Shown here piece after piece: positions 17,063 to 26,556 of a stretch of 63,852 nucleotides of DNA. A program made the translations under genes and the position numbers. The DNA is from Microcoleus sp. CSU_2_2 (GTDB lineage Bacteria > Cyanobacteriota > Cyanobacteriia > Cyanobacteriales > Microcoleaceae): NCBI GenBank assembly GCA_012035135.1, contig JAAUPI010000001.1, positions 1 through 63,852 on the forward strand, given 5' to 3'. The notes under the pieces are model-generated. The model was not told the origin of the DNA, made no database searches, and was given only the letters and a program-made list of their open reading frames with translations. Within the stretch, counting starts at the first letter, position 1. The number at the start of each line of letters is the position of its first letter.

Positions 17063-17560
17063 GTGGTTAGTCAAAAAACGATCGAGATTGTCAAGGCAAC
17101 CGCACCGATTATTAAAGAAAAAGGTGAAGAGATTACCAGGCGAATGTATGAAATTGCATTTGCAGAGCGACCTGACTACAAACGCGGCTTTGAAACCACC
17201 TGGATGCAGCATATAGACGGTGGCGGGCAAGCACACAAATTGGCGGCGGCTGTTTATGCCTATGCGACGCATATCGATCGACTGGATGAATTGGCTGCAG
17301 CAGTAGACAAAATTGCCCACCGTCATGTAGCAACTCACATTCTGCCCGAACAGTATCCGCTGATTGGTGAAAAGCTATTGCAGGCGATGAAAGATGTGTT
17401 GCAAGATGCCGCAACTGATGAAGTTATTTCGGCGTGGGCTGAAGCCTATGATGCTTTAGCAAACATCTTTATTCAAAAAGAGAAGGCAATCTATCAACAA
17501 GACGATCGAGAACTCACTGAGCGATTGACGAGAGTTGACAATTCGGCTTTAGTAAATTGA
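17063..17560 (+). CDS. Single-domain globin, flavohaemoglobin type
   Basis: A 165-residue haem protein matching only the globin part of flavohaemoglobin (Hmp): VKATAPIIKEKGEEITRRMY with the B-helix Tyr, LAAAVYAYATHIDRLDEL, KIAHRHVATHILPEQYPLIGE with the proximal His, and DEVISAWAEAYDALA. The FAD and NAD domains are absent, so an external reductase would be needed for NO dioxygenase turnover; oxygen or NO binding is also possible. The start is GTG after AAGGAGAAGTGTG. The AraC gene upstream suggests inducible expression. Confidence 0.92.
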   Translation: MVSQKTIEIVKATAPIIKEKGEEITRRMYEIAFAERPDYKRGFETTWMQHIDGGGQAHKLAAAVYAYATHIDRLDELAAAVDKIAHRHVATHILPEQYPLIGEKLLQAMKDVLQDAATDEVISAWAEAYDALANIFIQKEKAIYQQDDRELTERLTRVDNSALVN

Positions 17561-17623
17561 ACCAAGCTATTTCTTAGACCGTGTTAGCATAAAATGGCGA
17601 TCGTCTAAAAGGGATTTAATATT

Positions 17624-18034
17624 ATGACCGTAGCGAAGGAACAGATTACTGATAGCAGTAGCAATAGCGGTTTATCGAATTTCCGAATCACTGTCGAACG
17701 TCTCATCGAACTTTTAGATTTAGAATCAGAGGATGAGTACGGGATTTTGAGACCGACTGAGTATGCTTTCAAGACAGCGATGAAATTGGTTGTTGAGGCT
17801 TACGACAGCATGGGAAACAGTTTTCCCAAAGCCTCAACAGGTACAGATGACCGAGGCAGTATTACACTAGACTGGACAAGCTTAGAACCAGAGCGTACAG
17901 TCCGCCTATTTTGTCCCTTCAGTGCGGAGCAACCAGTTGATATCTATCACCATGCAAAGAATGAAAATGCGGTCGAAGATATCGTTTCATCATCAACATT
18001 AGTTGACTGGTTGCAGTGGTTTAACAAGATATGA
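17624..18034 (+). CDS. Conserved hypothetical protein, first of a coupled pair
   Basis: A 136-residue acidic protein. It has a helical region (RLIELLDLESEDEYGILRPTEYAFKTA, in pieces) and a beta-rich second half with SITLDWTSLEPERTVRLF and a conserved-looking end VDWLQWF. I recognise it only as a type often found in cyanobacteria upstream of a second small gene; no function is known to me. Its TGA overlaps the ATG of the next gene (ATGA), indicating translational coupling and probably a two-component module. Confidence 0.75.
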   Translation: MTVAKEQITDSSSNSGLSNFRITVERLIELLDLESEDEYGILRPTEYAFKTAMKLVVEAYDSMGNSFPKASTGTDDRGSITLDWTSLEPERTVRLFCPFSAEQPVDIYHHAKNENAVEDIVSSSTLVDWLQWFNKI

Positions 18035-18419
18035 TAGAACAATCTTCAGGGAGTGAGTCAGAGTTTGAAAATTTACCGGATAATACACTTATTTACCGAG
18101 CACTCCGAAAAGGATGGATAGATTGGGATCGATCGTCAAATCGGACGCTTACTATTTGCGGAAACGTATAAACGAGCAGAGTATTTCTGTCAATTTTTCC
18201 ATTGAGCAATCTTTGAGTGCATTGAGAAACTGTGAAGGAGTTGCTAGCCTTAATGTAGGGGAAATTCGAGAATTAGGTCTAAATGTAGTACGTGACTCTT
18301 CATCTCATGGGAGTATTATAGGCTTGCCCTATCGTGAAGATAACCGTCTAAAAGCTGATGAACTTGCACTTTTGTTGGCAAGAAAGTCTCGAATTGTATG
18401 GGAATCTTCGGCAAGTTGA
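18031..18419 (+). pseudogene. Second gene of coupled pair, frameshifted at a GATC repeat
   Basis: The first frame reads MIEQSSGSESEFENLPDNT then LIYRALRKGWIDWDRS and runs into a stop at about 18172. The second frame, open from before 18114 to 18419, continues with SDAYYLRKR, VASLNVGEIRELGLNVV, HGSIIGLPYRED and LLARKSRIVWE. These parts together match one ~130-residue cyanobacterial hypothetical family. Adding one 4-bp unit (ATCG) at the GATCGATCG run (18127-18135) joins the frames exactly. Confidence 0.8.
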
Positions 18420-18814
18420 TATCAGTAATTGAAACGGAACTTACCCCTGCGGGGTAAGTTCCGCAAGCAGCGATTCCCACGAGCTATAGGTTTCCCCGTT
18501 TTGAGAGTGCCACCATCGCAGTCATGTAATTTAAGATTGTCTTAAGATTTTATTGAAGGATACCGTGAAAGAAATGGGTGTAATGAGGTGTGCGATCGGA
18601 TTGATGCTTTGAGAGGGCGGGGGTTCGAGGCGATCGATCTGGAAATTCTGCAACTGTTAGAGAGGGCGGTGGTGTTGAGTCCACGGGAATTTTCCGGATT
18701 TCCACTTCAGTTTGGTAAAATAGGGAGTAGCCTCCGAAACGTCCTGGAGTGCCGCGAAATTAACAAAATCGCAGAGCTGAGTGGAATTAGGTTTTATACA
18801 TAAAAAGATATGTC
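18420..18814. other. Intergenic with a 13-bp perfect hairpin at 18435-18463
   Basis: CGGAACTTACCCC, a TGC loop and GGGGTAAGTTCCG form a perfect 13-bp stem shortly after the frameshifted gene; no T-run follows. A possible GTG-initiated frame at 18588-18803 (71 codons) has no recognisable protein and I do not call it. A TATTGAAGGA word near 18550 may be a leftover ribosome-binding site. Confidence 0.6.
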
Positions 18815-19534
18815 ATGTCTGAACTGATTGAGCGACTGCTTAAGTTGGTTGTTGATAACCTAAGTGTTAATTCTAGCTTTGATAGCGCTCGACTGGTATC
18901 TGAGCTAGAGTCGGAAATTGAGGCCGATCCTCAGTTTGCAGGATTGTTGCGAACCAATCATCTCATGATTCAAATTAATCAGGGAGATGCACAAGCCTTT
19001 CAAACTCTAGTCCAGGGTGGCACTAACTATTTTGGGGGAAATCACAATCATCTAGAGTTCAAAGAACTAGATACTGAAAAGTTAGAAGAAATATTAAAGC
19101 AACTAATTCCAAAGCTTACAAACACCCGATCGATTTTTCTCGACCATCAACCTCCTAACACTTCTGGCTTTCAAGGAAGGCTAGAGGAGATTAATCAACT
19201 TCAACAGTGGCTCAGTACAGAGGGCATCCGATTAGTTGGTATTGTTAGTCCTGGTGGCTATGGAACATCAACACTAGCTGCTCGCATCTATTATGAATCT
19301 TCATTTGAGCAAAAGATCTGGATTACATTTAGTAAAGCATATAGCTTCAATGATTTTGGTCTTGGGTTGTTGCAGGAACTTGGTCAACAAGTTAATGAGA
19401 AGTTTAACGATGAAAGTTTGACAAATGATCTCATCGCTTATTTCTCCAAAAATTCATTTCTATTGGTGCTGGACAACTTGGAATGTTTGCTAGATCGAGA
19501 GCGCCAGTTTATAGAAAAAGGATATCAAAAATTT
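18815..19534 (+). pseudogene. STAND NTPase, N-terminal fragment (motif + NTPase start)
   Basis: Frame 1 of a broken NLR-like gene. Residues 1-50 are helical. Residues 51-79 carry a motif (MIQINQG, AFQTLVQGG, FGGNHNH) also found at the end of the downstream small protein. From about residue 110 an NB-ARC/STAND NTPase begins: FQGRLEEINQLQQWL, then Walker A as SPGGYGTST, where the essential Lys is Thr-151 (ACA at 19265-19267), and Walker B FLLVLDNLE. The frame ends at 19549, but homology leaves it near 19534 at CAAAAATTTTGC, where one missing base joins it to the next fragment. Confidence 0.88.
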
Positions 19535-21990
19535 TGCAGCAATGGTTAGAGAAGAAGAATGCTAGCACCATCTTGCTCACCAGCAGAGAACGACCTCCTA
19601 TTTTAGAAGAGCCAGAGGTTGAAATTCAATGGTTACCATTAGGAGGGTTGACCGATCTTGCTGGATCTCAATGGTTGCACTACCAAGAAATTGGAGGTAA
19701 TGAGGCAGACTTGTGCCACTTTTCTAAGATTGCTGGTGGACACCCATTGCTGCTGAAACTAGCAGCAGGTTGGTTGAAAAAACGCTACCCCAGTCGTGAT
19801 GTATCTTATCTGTTGACCAAAGAAGACTTGAATTTATTTAAACAATTGGTGGGACGACACCGAGGTAATCTTAAAGCAAGTTTAGACAATATATTAAATG
19901 AAAGTGTACAACGATTAGAGCCTAGATTAAAGAGCCTCTGGCTAAATTTGAGCGTGTATAAATACCCTTTTGGGCTGAAAGCAGCCAAGGCAATGTTGGC
20001 GGAGTCAGTCCAAGAAATTAATCAAGAGTTTATAGAACAAAATCCACCCGATTTAGAAAAAAGTTTACAGGAGTTGGTACAACGCTCTTTAATAGAAGAG
20101 CAGCCTCATCCAAGTCAAGATGAGTGGCAGTACCATTTTTTGAAATTAGTCAAAGATTTCGCCCAAACAAAAGAAAACGACTGGAAAGGAGCAAAAGAGA
20201 AAGCCATCGAATACTGTCGTTGTGTTGCAAAGCCGTCTGGATTGACAGAACGTGAATCATTAAATGTTGCACATTACCACTGGATTTATAAATTTCCCAA
20301 TTGGAAAAACCAAGGAGATATTGCTGAATATCTAGAAATTTTCTACCACTATTACGAACTCGGTGAATATGCTTCAGCATTTGATTTTCTCTGGAGTACA
20401 GGGTGTGATGCTTTTTTGAAGTTGCGGGGCTACAACTCAATCCGGGTAGAGTTGTATTTGACACTGAAGCAAGCTTGGGCTGCTGAACTCTCAAAAAATG
20501 CTTTTGACTCTGCACGGGCGCTGTTTGGAGAAATGCTTAATTGCTTGGGTACTGCTTACTGTTCTTTAGGTAAATATCCGCTTGCGATTGATTTGCACCA
20601 CAAGGCGTGCAAGCAATTTAGTGAGATAGAGAATCGCGATCGAGAACAGGCAGTATCTTACAACAATCTAGGCGATGTTTACTCGAAGCAAGGAGAAAAT
20701 CTGCTGGCAGAAGTATTTTTTGAAACTGCCCGCAAAATTTTTCACAGAATCAAAGATTTTAGGGGTGAATTATTATCTTTGCAAAATTTGATTGATACTG
20801 GTAGCGCTCTTGGAGAACACAAAAAAAACATTGAGCGATACCAAAGTATATTGGCATTGTACAGACAGTTTAGCGATCATTTTATAGCTAATACATTAAA
20901 TAATCTAGGAATTACATACAAGAAAATAGGAAAATATCGAGAGGCTGTTTGTGTATATCGGAAGGCATTGAAAATTTTTCAAGAGCTTGCTGATAGACAG
21001 GGACAAGCTGAGTCATGGCGTGGACTAGGCGATGCTTATGAAGCTTTAGGAAGATATCAAGAAGCGATCGATGCACATCAGCAAGCGTTGCAGCTTAGTG
21101 ACAAGAGATTGGAAGGAGCCAACGCACGATGCAAATTAGGATGGGATTTGCAGTCTTCAGGGCAATCTGAGGAGGCGATTGAAACGTATGAGCAGGCAAT
21201 CGCAATTTTCCGAGAACTTGGCGATCGACCAGGGGAAGCTAATGCTTTAAATGGTCTAGGTGTTGCCAACACAAATTTAGGAAACTATCCGCAAGCAGAA
21301 AGCTACTATCGGGAAGCATTAAACATTTATCGCGAGTTTAAAAATCCTGATGGAGAGGCAGTTGTTTGTAATAACTTAGGTTGGATATATGAAGAATTAA
21401 AAGATTACCAAAAAGCTATTGAATCATATCAACAATCTCTACAAATTAGCAAGGGAATTCCCGATCGCGAGCTTCGTAATGATGCTAGAACTCGGCAGAA
21501 TCTTGGGCGTGTTTGTAACTTGATGGGGCAAAATTATTACAATCAGAGACTATATCAACAAGCTAAGCTGTTATACCAACAGGCGCTAAGTGCTTTTGAA
21601 GGAATCAAGGGTAATTTTCGGACTAGTCAAACTCAGGAAGGAGAAGCAACAGCTCGACTTTGGTTAGGGAATGCTTATCATTTCTTAGGGCAATTCTCAA
21701 ATGCGATGAATTTGCACCAAAGAACATTAGAAATTACTCGTCAACTTAGAGATCGCCCTGGAGAAGCTGAGGCTTTGCTTGGTTTAGGCAATGTTTACTA
21801 CTCTCTAGGAAATTACAAAAAGCCGGATGACAAAAATGCTCTTAAATTTTATCAAGATGCACTAAGTATTTTCCAAGAACTTGGTGCCACGCAAGGAGAA
21901 GCTAGGGTCAAGCTTGGTTTAGGTAAAACATACCACTCATTAGGAAAATGCCAAGAAGCAATTAAATATTTAGGTGAAGGAGGATCTTAA
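19534..21990 (+). pseudogene. STAND NTPase, middle fragment (NTPase end + TPR array)
   Basis: Frame 2 picks up at LQQWLEKK and ILLTSRERP (the sensor-1/LTSR motif of STAND NTPases), continues with HPLLLKLAAGWL (GLPL-like) and a winged-helix region, then from about 20540 a TPR array of some ten repeats (NNLGDVYSKQG, GLGDAYEALGRYQEAI, NGLGVANTNLGNY, GLGNVYYSLGNY). Tetratricopeptide arrays in such proteins act as the ligand or partner sensor. The frame stops at 21990. A 22-bp stretch after GGTGAA breaks the repeat phase, and the array resumes in the third frame. Confidence 0.9.
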
Positions 21991-23488
21991 GTTGTCAGAC
22001 GCATTATCAATTTTCACAAATTTGGGCTATCGTGCTGGCCAAGCAGACACTCTAGACGCTTTGGGCAAGGTTTATCAGTCTCAAGGAAAATATGAAGATG
22101 CCATTAAAAAGTACCAAGAGGTATTAGATATTAGACGAGAAATTAAAGATCGCGCAGGGGAGGCTACTTCTCAAAATAACTTGGGCGATGCGTATCATTC
22201 TCTCGGAGATTATAATAAAGCCGAACAAGCTCATACAAAAGCTTATGAAATTTTTGCCGATCCTGAAGTTGGTGCGATCGCCGGATTGGCAAATGCTCGC
22301 AACAGTTTGGGTGTTGTCTATTGTTCTTTAAAGAATTATTCAGAAGCCATCTCATTGATTCAGAAAGCACTGGAAAGAAGGCGTAATAGTGGCGATCGTG
22401 CAGGTGAGGGAGATTGCCTTTGCAATTTAGGTAATATTTACTGTATTTCAACAGATCATCAAGATTATCAACAAGCAGAAAAATTTTATGAAGAAGCTCT
22501 GAGCATTCTGCAAGAAATTGAGCATTGTGAATTTCTGGCGAAAGCATTAAACGGTCTTGGTGATGTTTGTCTGGCTAAAAAACAGTACGAAAATGCTGCC
22601 AGCAATTATAAGCAATCATGGCAAATGTTTCATGACATTGGTAATCCTGAAAAAGCACAACAATCTCTACGAAGTCAAGCAAATAGCTATTATAAATTAG
22701 GAAAAGATTTACGGTGGAGTAAAAAGTACCAAGAAGCGATCGATGCCTATGAGAAAGCGCAAAATATATTTGTTGAAATTGGGGACAGCGATCGAGCACA
22801 ACAATCCGAGAATCAGAAAGCTTATGTTCGACGAGATGAACAGTTAAATCAATTTGTTAGCTCACTGATTTTTGTTGCATTGAGAGGTGTTTTTGCATTG
22901 GGAGTTATTGTTGTTGCATTAGGAGTTATTGTTGTTGCATTAGGAGCAATTTTATTGGTAGCTTTTATTGCACAAAAAGTTTTCTTTGCAGTAGCCGGAC
23001 TAATATCATTGGTAGCCTTGATTGCACAAAAAATTGTTTTTGGCTTAGGAGTAATTATAGTTGCAGTTGCTATTGTTATGCCATGCCTATTCGTTTGGAA
23101 TATATGCGCTCCACAGTTTAAGTTCAGTAATTCTCAAAAGGTTTTTTTCTTAGTATTATTAGGTTTTGTGTTAGTGCAACCTCATGGTAATTACTTCAAG
23201 TTGCCGCAGACAAAAACAAAAGTTCCCTCTTCACCTATCATTCAGCAAACTTCACCTTCTAAAGCTCTACTATCCGGCTATCGTGTTATGTGTCCGCCAG
23301 CTATCCAGGAATTAAATGTGCGACAGCTTCCCAGCTTGTCTGCATCTGTGGTTTCAACAATCCCTTGCGATACAACAGGCGTGCAAATAATTGGGAAAGA
23401 AACTCGCGCTGGTGGAGAAGTTTGGGTTAAAATTAAGTATCGAAAAATTCAGGGATGGTCGGTGAAGCGGTTTTTATCGAAGCGCTGA
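21974..23488 (+). CDS. TPR array continuation with membrane segment and SH3b domain
   Basis: A 504-residue frame from GTG 21974 (or TTG 21992 after GAAGGAGGA). About eight more TPRs (DALGKVYQSQGKYEDAI, NNLGDAYHSLGDY, NSLGVVYCSLKNY) are followed at about 295-385 by hydrophobic helices built from near-identical GVIVVAL units and a repeated LVA(F/L)IAQK(V/I)(F/V)F block. A Lys/Thr/Ser linker and a C-terminal SH3b-like domain follow (NVRQLPSLSASVVSTIP; VWVKIKYRKIQGWSVKRF). TPR phase suggests it is the C-terminal part of the STAND protein, though independent translation is possible because of the ribosome-binding site. Confidence 0.85.
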   Translation: MKEDLKLSDALSIFTNLGYRAGQADTLDALGKVYQSQGKYEDAIKKYQEVLDIRREIKDRAGEATSQNNLGDAYHSLGDYNKAEQAHTKAYEIFADPEVGAIAGLANARNSLGVVYCSLKNYSEAISLIQKALERRRNSGDRAGEGDCLCNLGNIYCISTDHQDYQQAEKFYEEALSILQEIEHCEFLAKALNGLGDVCLAKKQYENAASNYKQSWQMFHDIGNPEKAQQSLRSQANSYYKLGKDLRWSKKYQEAIDAYEKAQNIFVEIGDSDRAQQSENQKAYVRRDEQLNQFVSSLIFVALRGVFALGVIVVALGVIVVALGAILLVAFIAQKVFFAVAGLISLVALIAQKIVFGLGVIIVAVAIVMPCLFVWNICAPQFKFSNSQKVFFLVLLGFVLVQPHGNYFKLPQTKTKVPSSPIIQQTSPSKALLSGYRVMCPPAIQELNVRQLPSLSASVVSTIPCDTTGVQIIGKETRAGGEVWVKIKYRKIQGWSVKRFLSKR

Positions 23489-23575
23489 ACTATGCGAAAG
23501 TATCCGGAATGTTCGGAGAAATTTGTGATTCTACTGTAAGAAGGAAGACATTACCTCGCGACGGAGACAAAATTG

Positions 23576-24016
23576 ATGCTAGAACCCATTTCCACGACTG
23601 CGGCAATGGCGATCGCCAAAATCGCCTTCGATAAATTCATTGAAGGGGGTGCAGGTGAGTTAGGCAGGAAGTTGACTGAGAGCGCGACACAGAAGGTTGA
23701 AAAGTTGGCACAAGTGGTGATAGGGAAGCTGAGGGGAAACGCAGAAGCCCTGAAAGTCCTGGAAGCGACAGAAAAAGGATCTGCGGAAGACACAAAGAAG
23801 TTAGCAAAGTATCTGGATGCGCTATGGAAAAACTACCCGGAGTTTGGAAAGCAAGTGCAGCAATTGGCAGAAGAAATTCACATGGAACTGACGCAGATTG
23901 CAGACAATAGTTCGATGATGCAGATTAATCGGGACAACAGCACGGGCTTTCAAACAAAGATAACGGGAGCCAATAATACTAACTTTTTGGGTGGGACTCA
24001 CAACCACGGGAAATAG
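23576..24016 (+). CDS. Putative amyloid-motif effector (Bell-like helical domain)
   Basis: A 146-residue protein 87 bp downstream of the STAND gene. The N-terminal ~105 residues are all-helical, with an amphipathic start (EPISTTAAMAIAKIAFDKFI) and no enzyme motif, like the helical pore-forming-type effector domains (Bell in bacteria, HeLo in fungi). After a helix ending EEIHMEL, the tail (residues 113-145) carries MMQIN, GFQTKITG and FLGGTHNH, nearly the same motif as residues 51-79 of the STAND protein. By analogy with described bacterial NLR-amyloid pairs it would be a membrane-active cell-death effector seeded by the NLR; this is inference. ATG 23576 follows GGAGACAAAATTG. Confidence 0.75.
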   Translation: MLEPISTTAAMAIAKIAFDKFIEGGAGELGRKLTESATQKVEKLAQVVIGKLRGNAEALKVLEATEKGSAEDTKKLAKYLDALWKNYPEFGKQVQQLAEEIHMELTQIADNSSMMQINRDNSTGFQTKITGANNTNFLGGTHNHGK

Positions 24017-24106
24017 CAGGACGATCCCATATATTTGTTGTTAAGCGAGCGCTCTTGATTTTATCAGACAAGCGATCGCTTTTACTTTTGGCGATCGAAC
24101 GGAAGA

Positions 24107-26266
24107 ATGGAACAGCCCTGGGGCCATACGCGAGGAGAAGTTCCGATATTGGGGCCGATATCAGGGTTAATAGAAGGAAACTTAAAGGGTTCAGCAGATC
24201 TCGCATTTGGCTACGATACTGTGGGACTTAAGCAGTGGAAAAATGATAAATTTGCTGCGGATTCAGCTTACAAAGTCTTAAATGGATTTTATGTCAGCGA
24301 TCGGGCAAATCCCGACGGTACTGGCGAGGATGTTGACGAACTTAAACTCAGCGCTAACCTCGCTGCTGGTTTAGGTGTAAATGCAGTGGTGGCATCTGGT
24401 TATGTCAAAGGTGGAATTGCAGGAGTAATCGGCATTGACTTAGTAGATATCGGCCAAAACAACGGAACGAGTGACGGCAAAATTCGAGGTTCTGAAATTG
24501 CTTCACGCATTAGCAAACCCTGGGAATTGTTTGATGTATCAGGTCAAATAAATGCTTACCTGGGGGCAGAAGTTAACACTGTCGTACCCTGGGAGTTTTG
24601 GAAAGGCGTACAAAAAGTCTACGACAAGCGTTTTGCTACATTTCAGTTAGCAAGTTTTGGTGTAGGAGAAAGTTCCGGCAGAAATGGACGGGCGGCTAAC
24701 AGTTACCTCATAGGTGCAAAAGTTTTCTTTGATGCTAACTTTAACGGCATCCAAGATGACAAAGAACCTTCCACTATTACTAACGCCGATGGCAGCTTTA
24801 ACTTAGATGTATCTCTGCCGGATTTCGACAAAAATAACAGTGGCGAACTCGATCCAGATGAAGGCAGAATTGTAATTGCTGAAGGCATTAATACCGCTAC
24901 TTATTTGCCACAGCAAACGCCGCTGACAGCGACACCAGATGCGACTGTTGTAACGCCTTTAACTACTCTGATGGCTGAGTTGGTAGAGCAGGGTTTCGAT
25001 GCCGATCGCGCGGAATTCCTGGTAAAATCATCGCTGGGATTGCCACCAACAATCGATCTGACTGGCTACGATCCGCTACAGGCAATTACGCAAAACGATC
25101 GGAACGGTTTGGCAGTTTATGCAGCGCACATTCAGGTACAAAATGCTGTCGTTCAGACGGCAAGTTTAATCGGTGGAATTGCAGCTAACTCTAACATCGA
25201 TATTGCCGATCGCATCATTTCCACCCTGGCAAATCAAATTCAATCCGGTAGTGTCGATCTAACCAATCCCGCACAATTGCAAATTATCATTCAGTCTGCT
25301 GCGAATCAATTGCAAGCACAAAAAGCAGCCAATATTGCACCGGAAGTTGCTCAAATTATTGCAGAGGAAAATCAGCAGGTAGGGGCGATCGCCTCTAGCA
25401 ACATCCCGCTTTCAGATGCAGCCACTCAAATTGCCAAAATTCAACAAGTCGCACAAGGTGAAGTCGCCCGAGACTTGCTGCTAGTCGCAGCAGGAATCAA
25501 AGGAATAAAAGAGGCGATCGCCGAAAATACAGGCACATCGTTAGATGCGCAAATTCGATCGGCAACCGTCAATAACCCAACTATTCGCAACAGTGTAGAT
25601 AGCAATCTAACTGCTACCGAACCATTCCACGACAGTGGCATCGAATTAGTCAACAATTCTCCCGATCGCAAAATCGGCACCGATGGCGACGATACTCTAG
25701 GTGGCGACAGCAGCGATGACATTTTTAGTGGCAAAAAAGGCAACGATCTAATCTTTGGTTTTAACGGCAATGACTGGATTAATGGGAATCAAAACAATGA
25801 TTTAATCAACGGCGGTTTTGACAGCGATACTCTTTACGGCGGCAAGGGAATTGATACTATCACCGGTAGCGACGGTAGCGATATCATCTTTGGCAATCTA
25901 GGTGATGATATCCTAGACGGTAGCACTGGCAATGATAGTTTGCGCGGTGGCAAAGGCAACGATTTGTTAATTGGCGGTGATGGCGACGACTTCCTCAGAG
26001 GCGAAATGGGAGATGATAGTCTAATTGGTGGAAATGGGGGCGATCGCTTTTTACTCTCTATTGATTCGGGCATCGATACCGTTGCCGATTTTGAAGATGG
26101 TAAAGATTTGCTGATTCTCGGTAATGGAGTGACTTTCTCGCAATTGGAAATTACTGAAAGTAATGGCATAACTCAGATTAGTTTTGCCCCAACGGGACAA
26201 CTTTTTGCTTCTTTAATTGGAGTGTCTGCTACTGTGATTAATTCTGCGGATTTCAGTTTGTTCTAG
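24107..26266 (+). CDS. RTX calcium-binding protein, probably 5'-truncated
   Basis: A 719-residue protein without signal peptide. Residues 1-195 resemble an internal segment of large cyanobacterial surface proteins. About 200-255 form an SdrD-B/EF-hand-like module (GAKVFFDANFNGIQDDKE, then DFDKNNSGELDPDEG with Ca-binding Asp residues). About 260-500 are a helical Ala/Gln-rich region. From about 520 there are some ten hemolysin-type nonapeptides (GGKGNDLLIGGDGDDFL type), and the end is the FxDGKDLLxLGxGxTF block used for type I secretion. It is likely exported and Ca2+-binding. Lack of an N-terminal adhesion region suggests loss of the 5' part. Confidence 0.85.
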   Translation: MEQPWGHTRGEVPILGPISGLIEGNLKGSADLAFGYDTVGLKQWKNDKFAADSAYKVLNGFYVSDRANPDGTGEDVDELKLSANLAAGLGVNAVVASGYVKGGIAGVIGIDLVDIGQNNGTSDGKIRGSEIASRISKPWELFDVSGQINAYLGAEVNTVVPWEFWKGVQKVYDKRFATFQLASFGVGESSGRNGRAANSYLIGAKVFFDANFNGIQDDKEPSTITNADGSFNLDVSLPDFDKNNSGELDPDEGRIVIAEGINTATYLPQQTPLTATPDATVVTPLTTLMAELVEQGFDADRAEFLVKSSLGLPPTIDLTGYDPLQAITQNDRNGLAVYAAHIQVQNAVVQTASLIGGIAANSNIDIADRIISTLANQIQSGSVDLTNPAQLQIIIQSAANQLQAQKAANIAPEVAQIIAEENQQVGAIASSNIPLSDAATQIAKIQQVAQGEVARDLLLVAAGIKGIKEAIAENTGTSLDAQIRSATVNNPTIRNSVDSNLTATEPFHDSGIELVNNSPDRKIGTDGDDTLGGDSSDDIFSGKKGNDLIFGFNGNDWINGNQNNDLINGGFDSDTLYGGKGIDTITGSDGSDIIFGNLGDDILDGSTGNDSLRGGKGNDLLIGGDGDDFLRGEMGDDSLIGGNGGDRFLLSIDSGIDTVADFEDGKDLLILGNGVTFSQLEITESNGITQISFAPTGQLFASLIGVSATVINSADFSLF

Positions 26267-26295
26267 TTAGGATTTAAAGTGCGATCGCTCTCGAT

Positions 26296-26326
26296 AACCC
26301 GGTCGATCTAAAAAACCGGGTTTTTT
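26296..26326 (+). terminator. Intrinsic terminator after the RTX gene
   Basis: AACCCGG and CCGGGTT pair over a 13-nt A-rich loop and run into TTTTTT, about 30 bp after the stop codon. The form is a classic rho-independent terminator, although AACCCGG/CCGGGTT is also a repeat word in this genome. Confidence 0.7.
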
Positions 26327-26556
26327 CAGGAAATATCGCCCAATTATATCAATTCCGGGCAATTACCCCTCATCAAGGTGTCCAATTTTTGCGATCGCAC
26401 ATAACCTTACTTACCCTCAAGTATGTATCAAAATTGCTAATTGTGAAATTCAGTATAATTACACTTACGTTTCAAAAATGTTTAAGATAGTTTCGGACGC
26501 AAGTCACGAAATTGGAGATTATTTGTCTTTTTTTTGAAACCCCAGTCAGGTGCATT

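Noticed and set aside
18588..18803. 71-codon GTG-initiated frame upstream of the STAND gene
   Set aside because: No recognisable protein or good initiation signal; composition resembles the surrounding intergenic DNA.
19534..19540. Programmed -1 frameshift at AAAAATTTTG in the STAND gene
   Set aside because: The heptamer does not fit X XXY YYZ in the incoming frame and no downstream pseudoknot is apparent; a simple missing base explains it.
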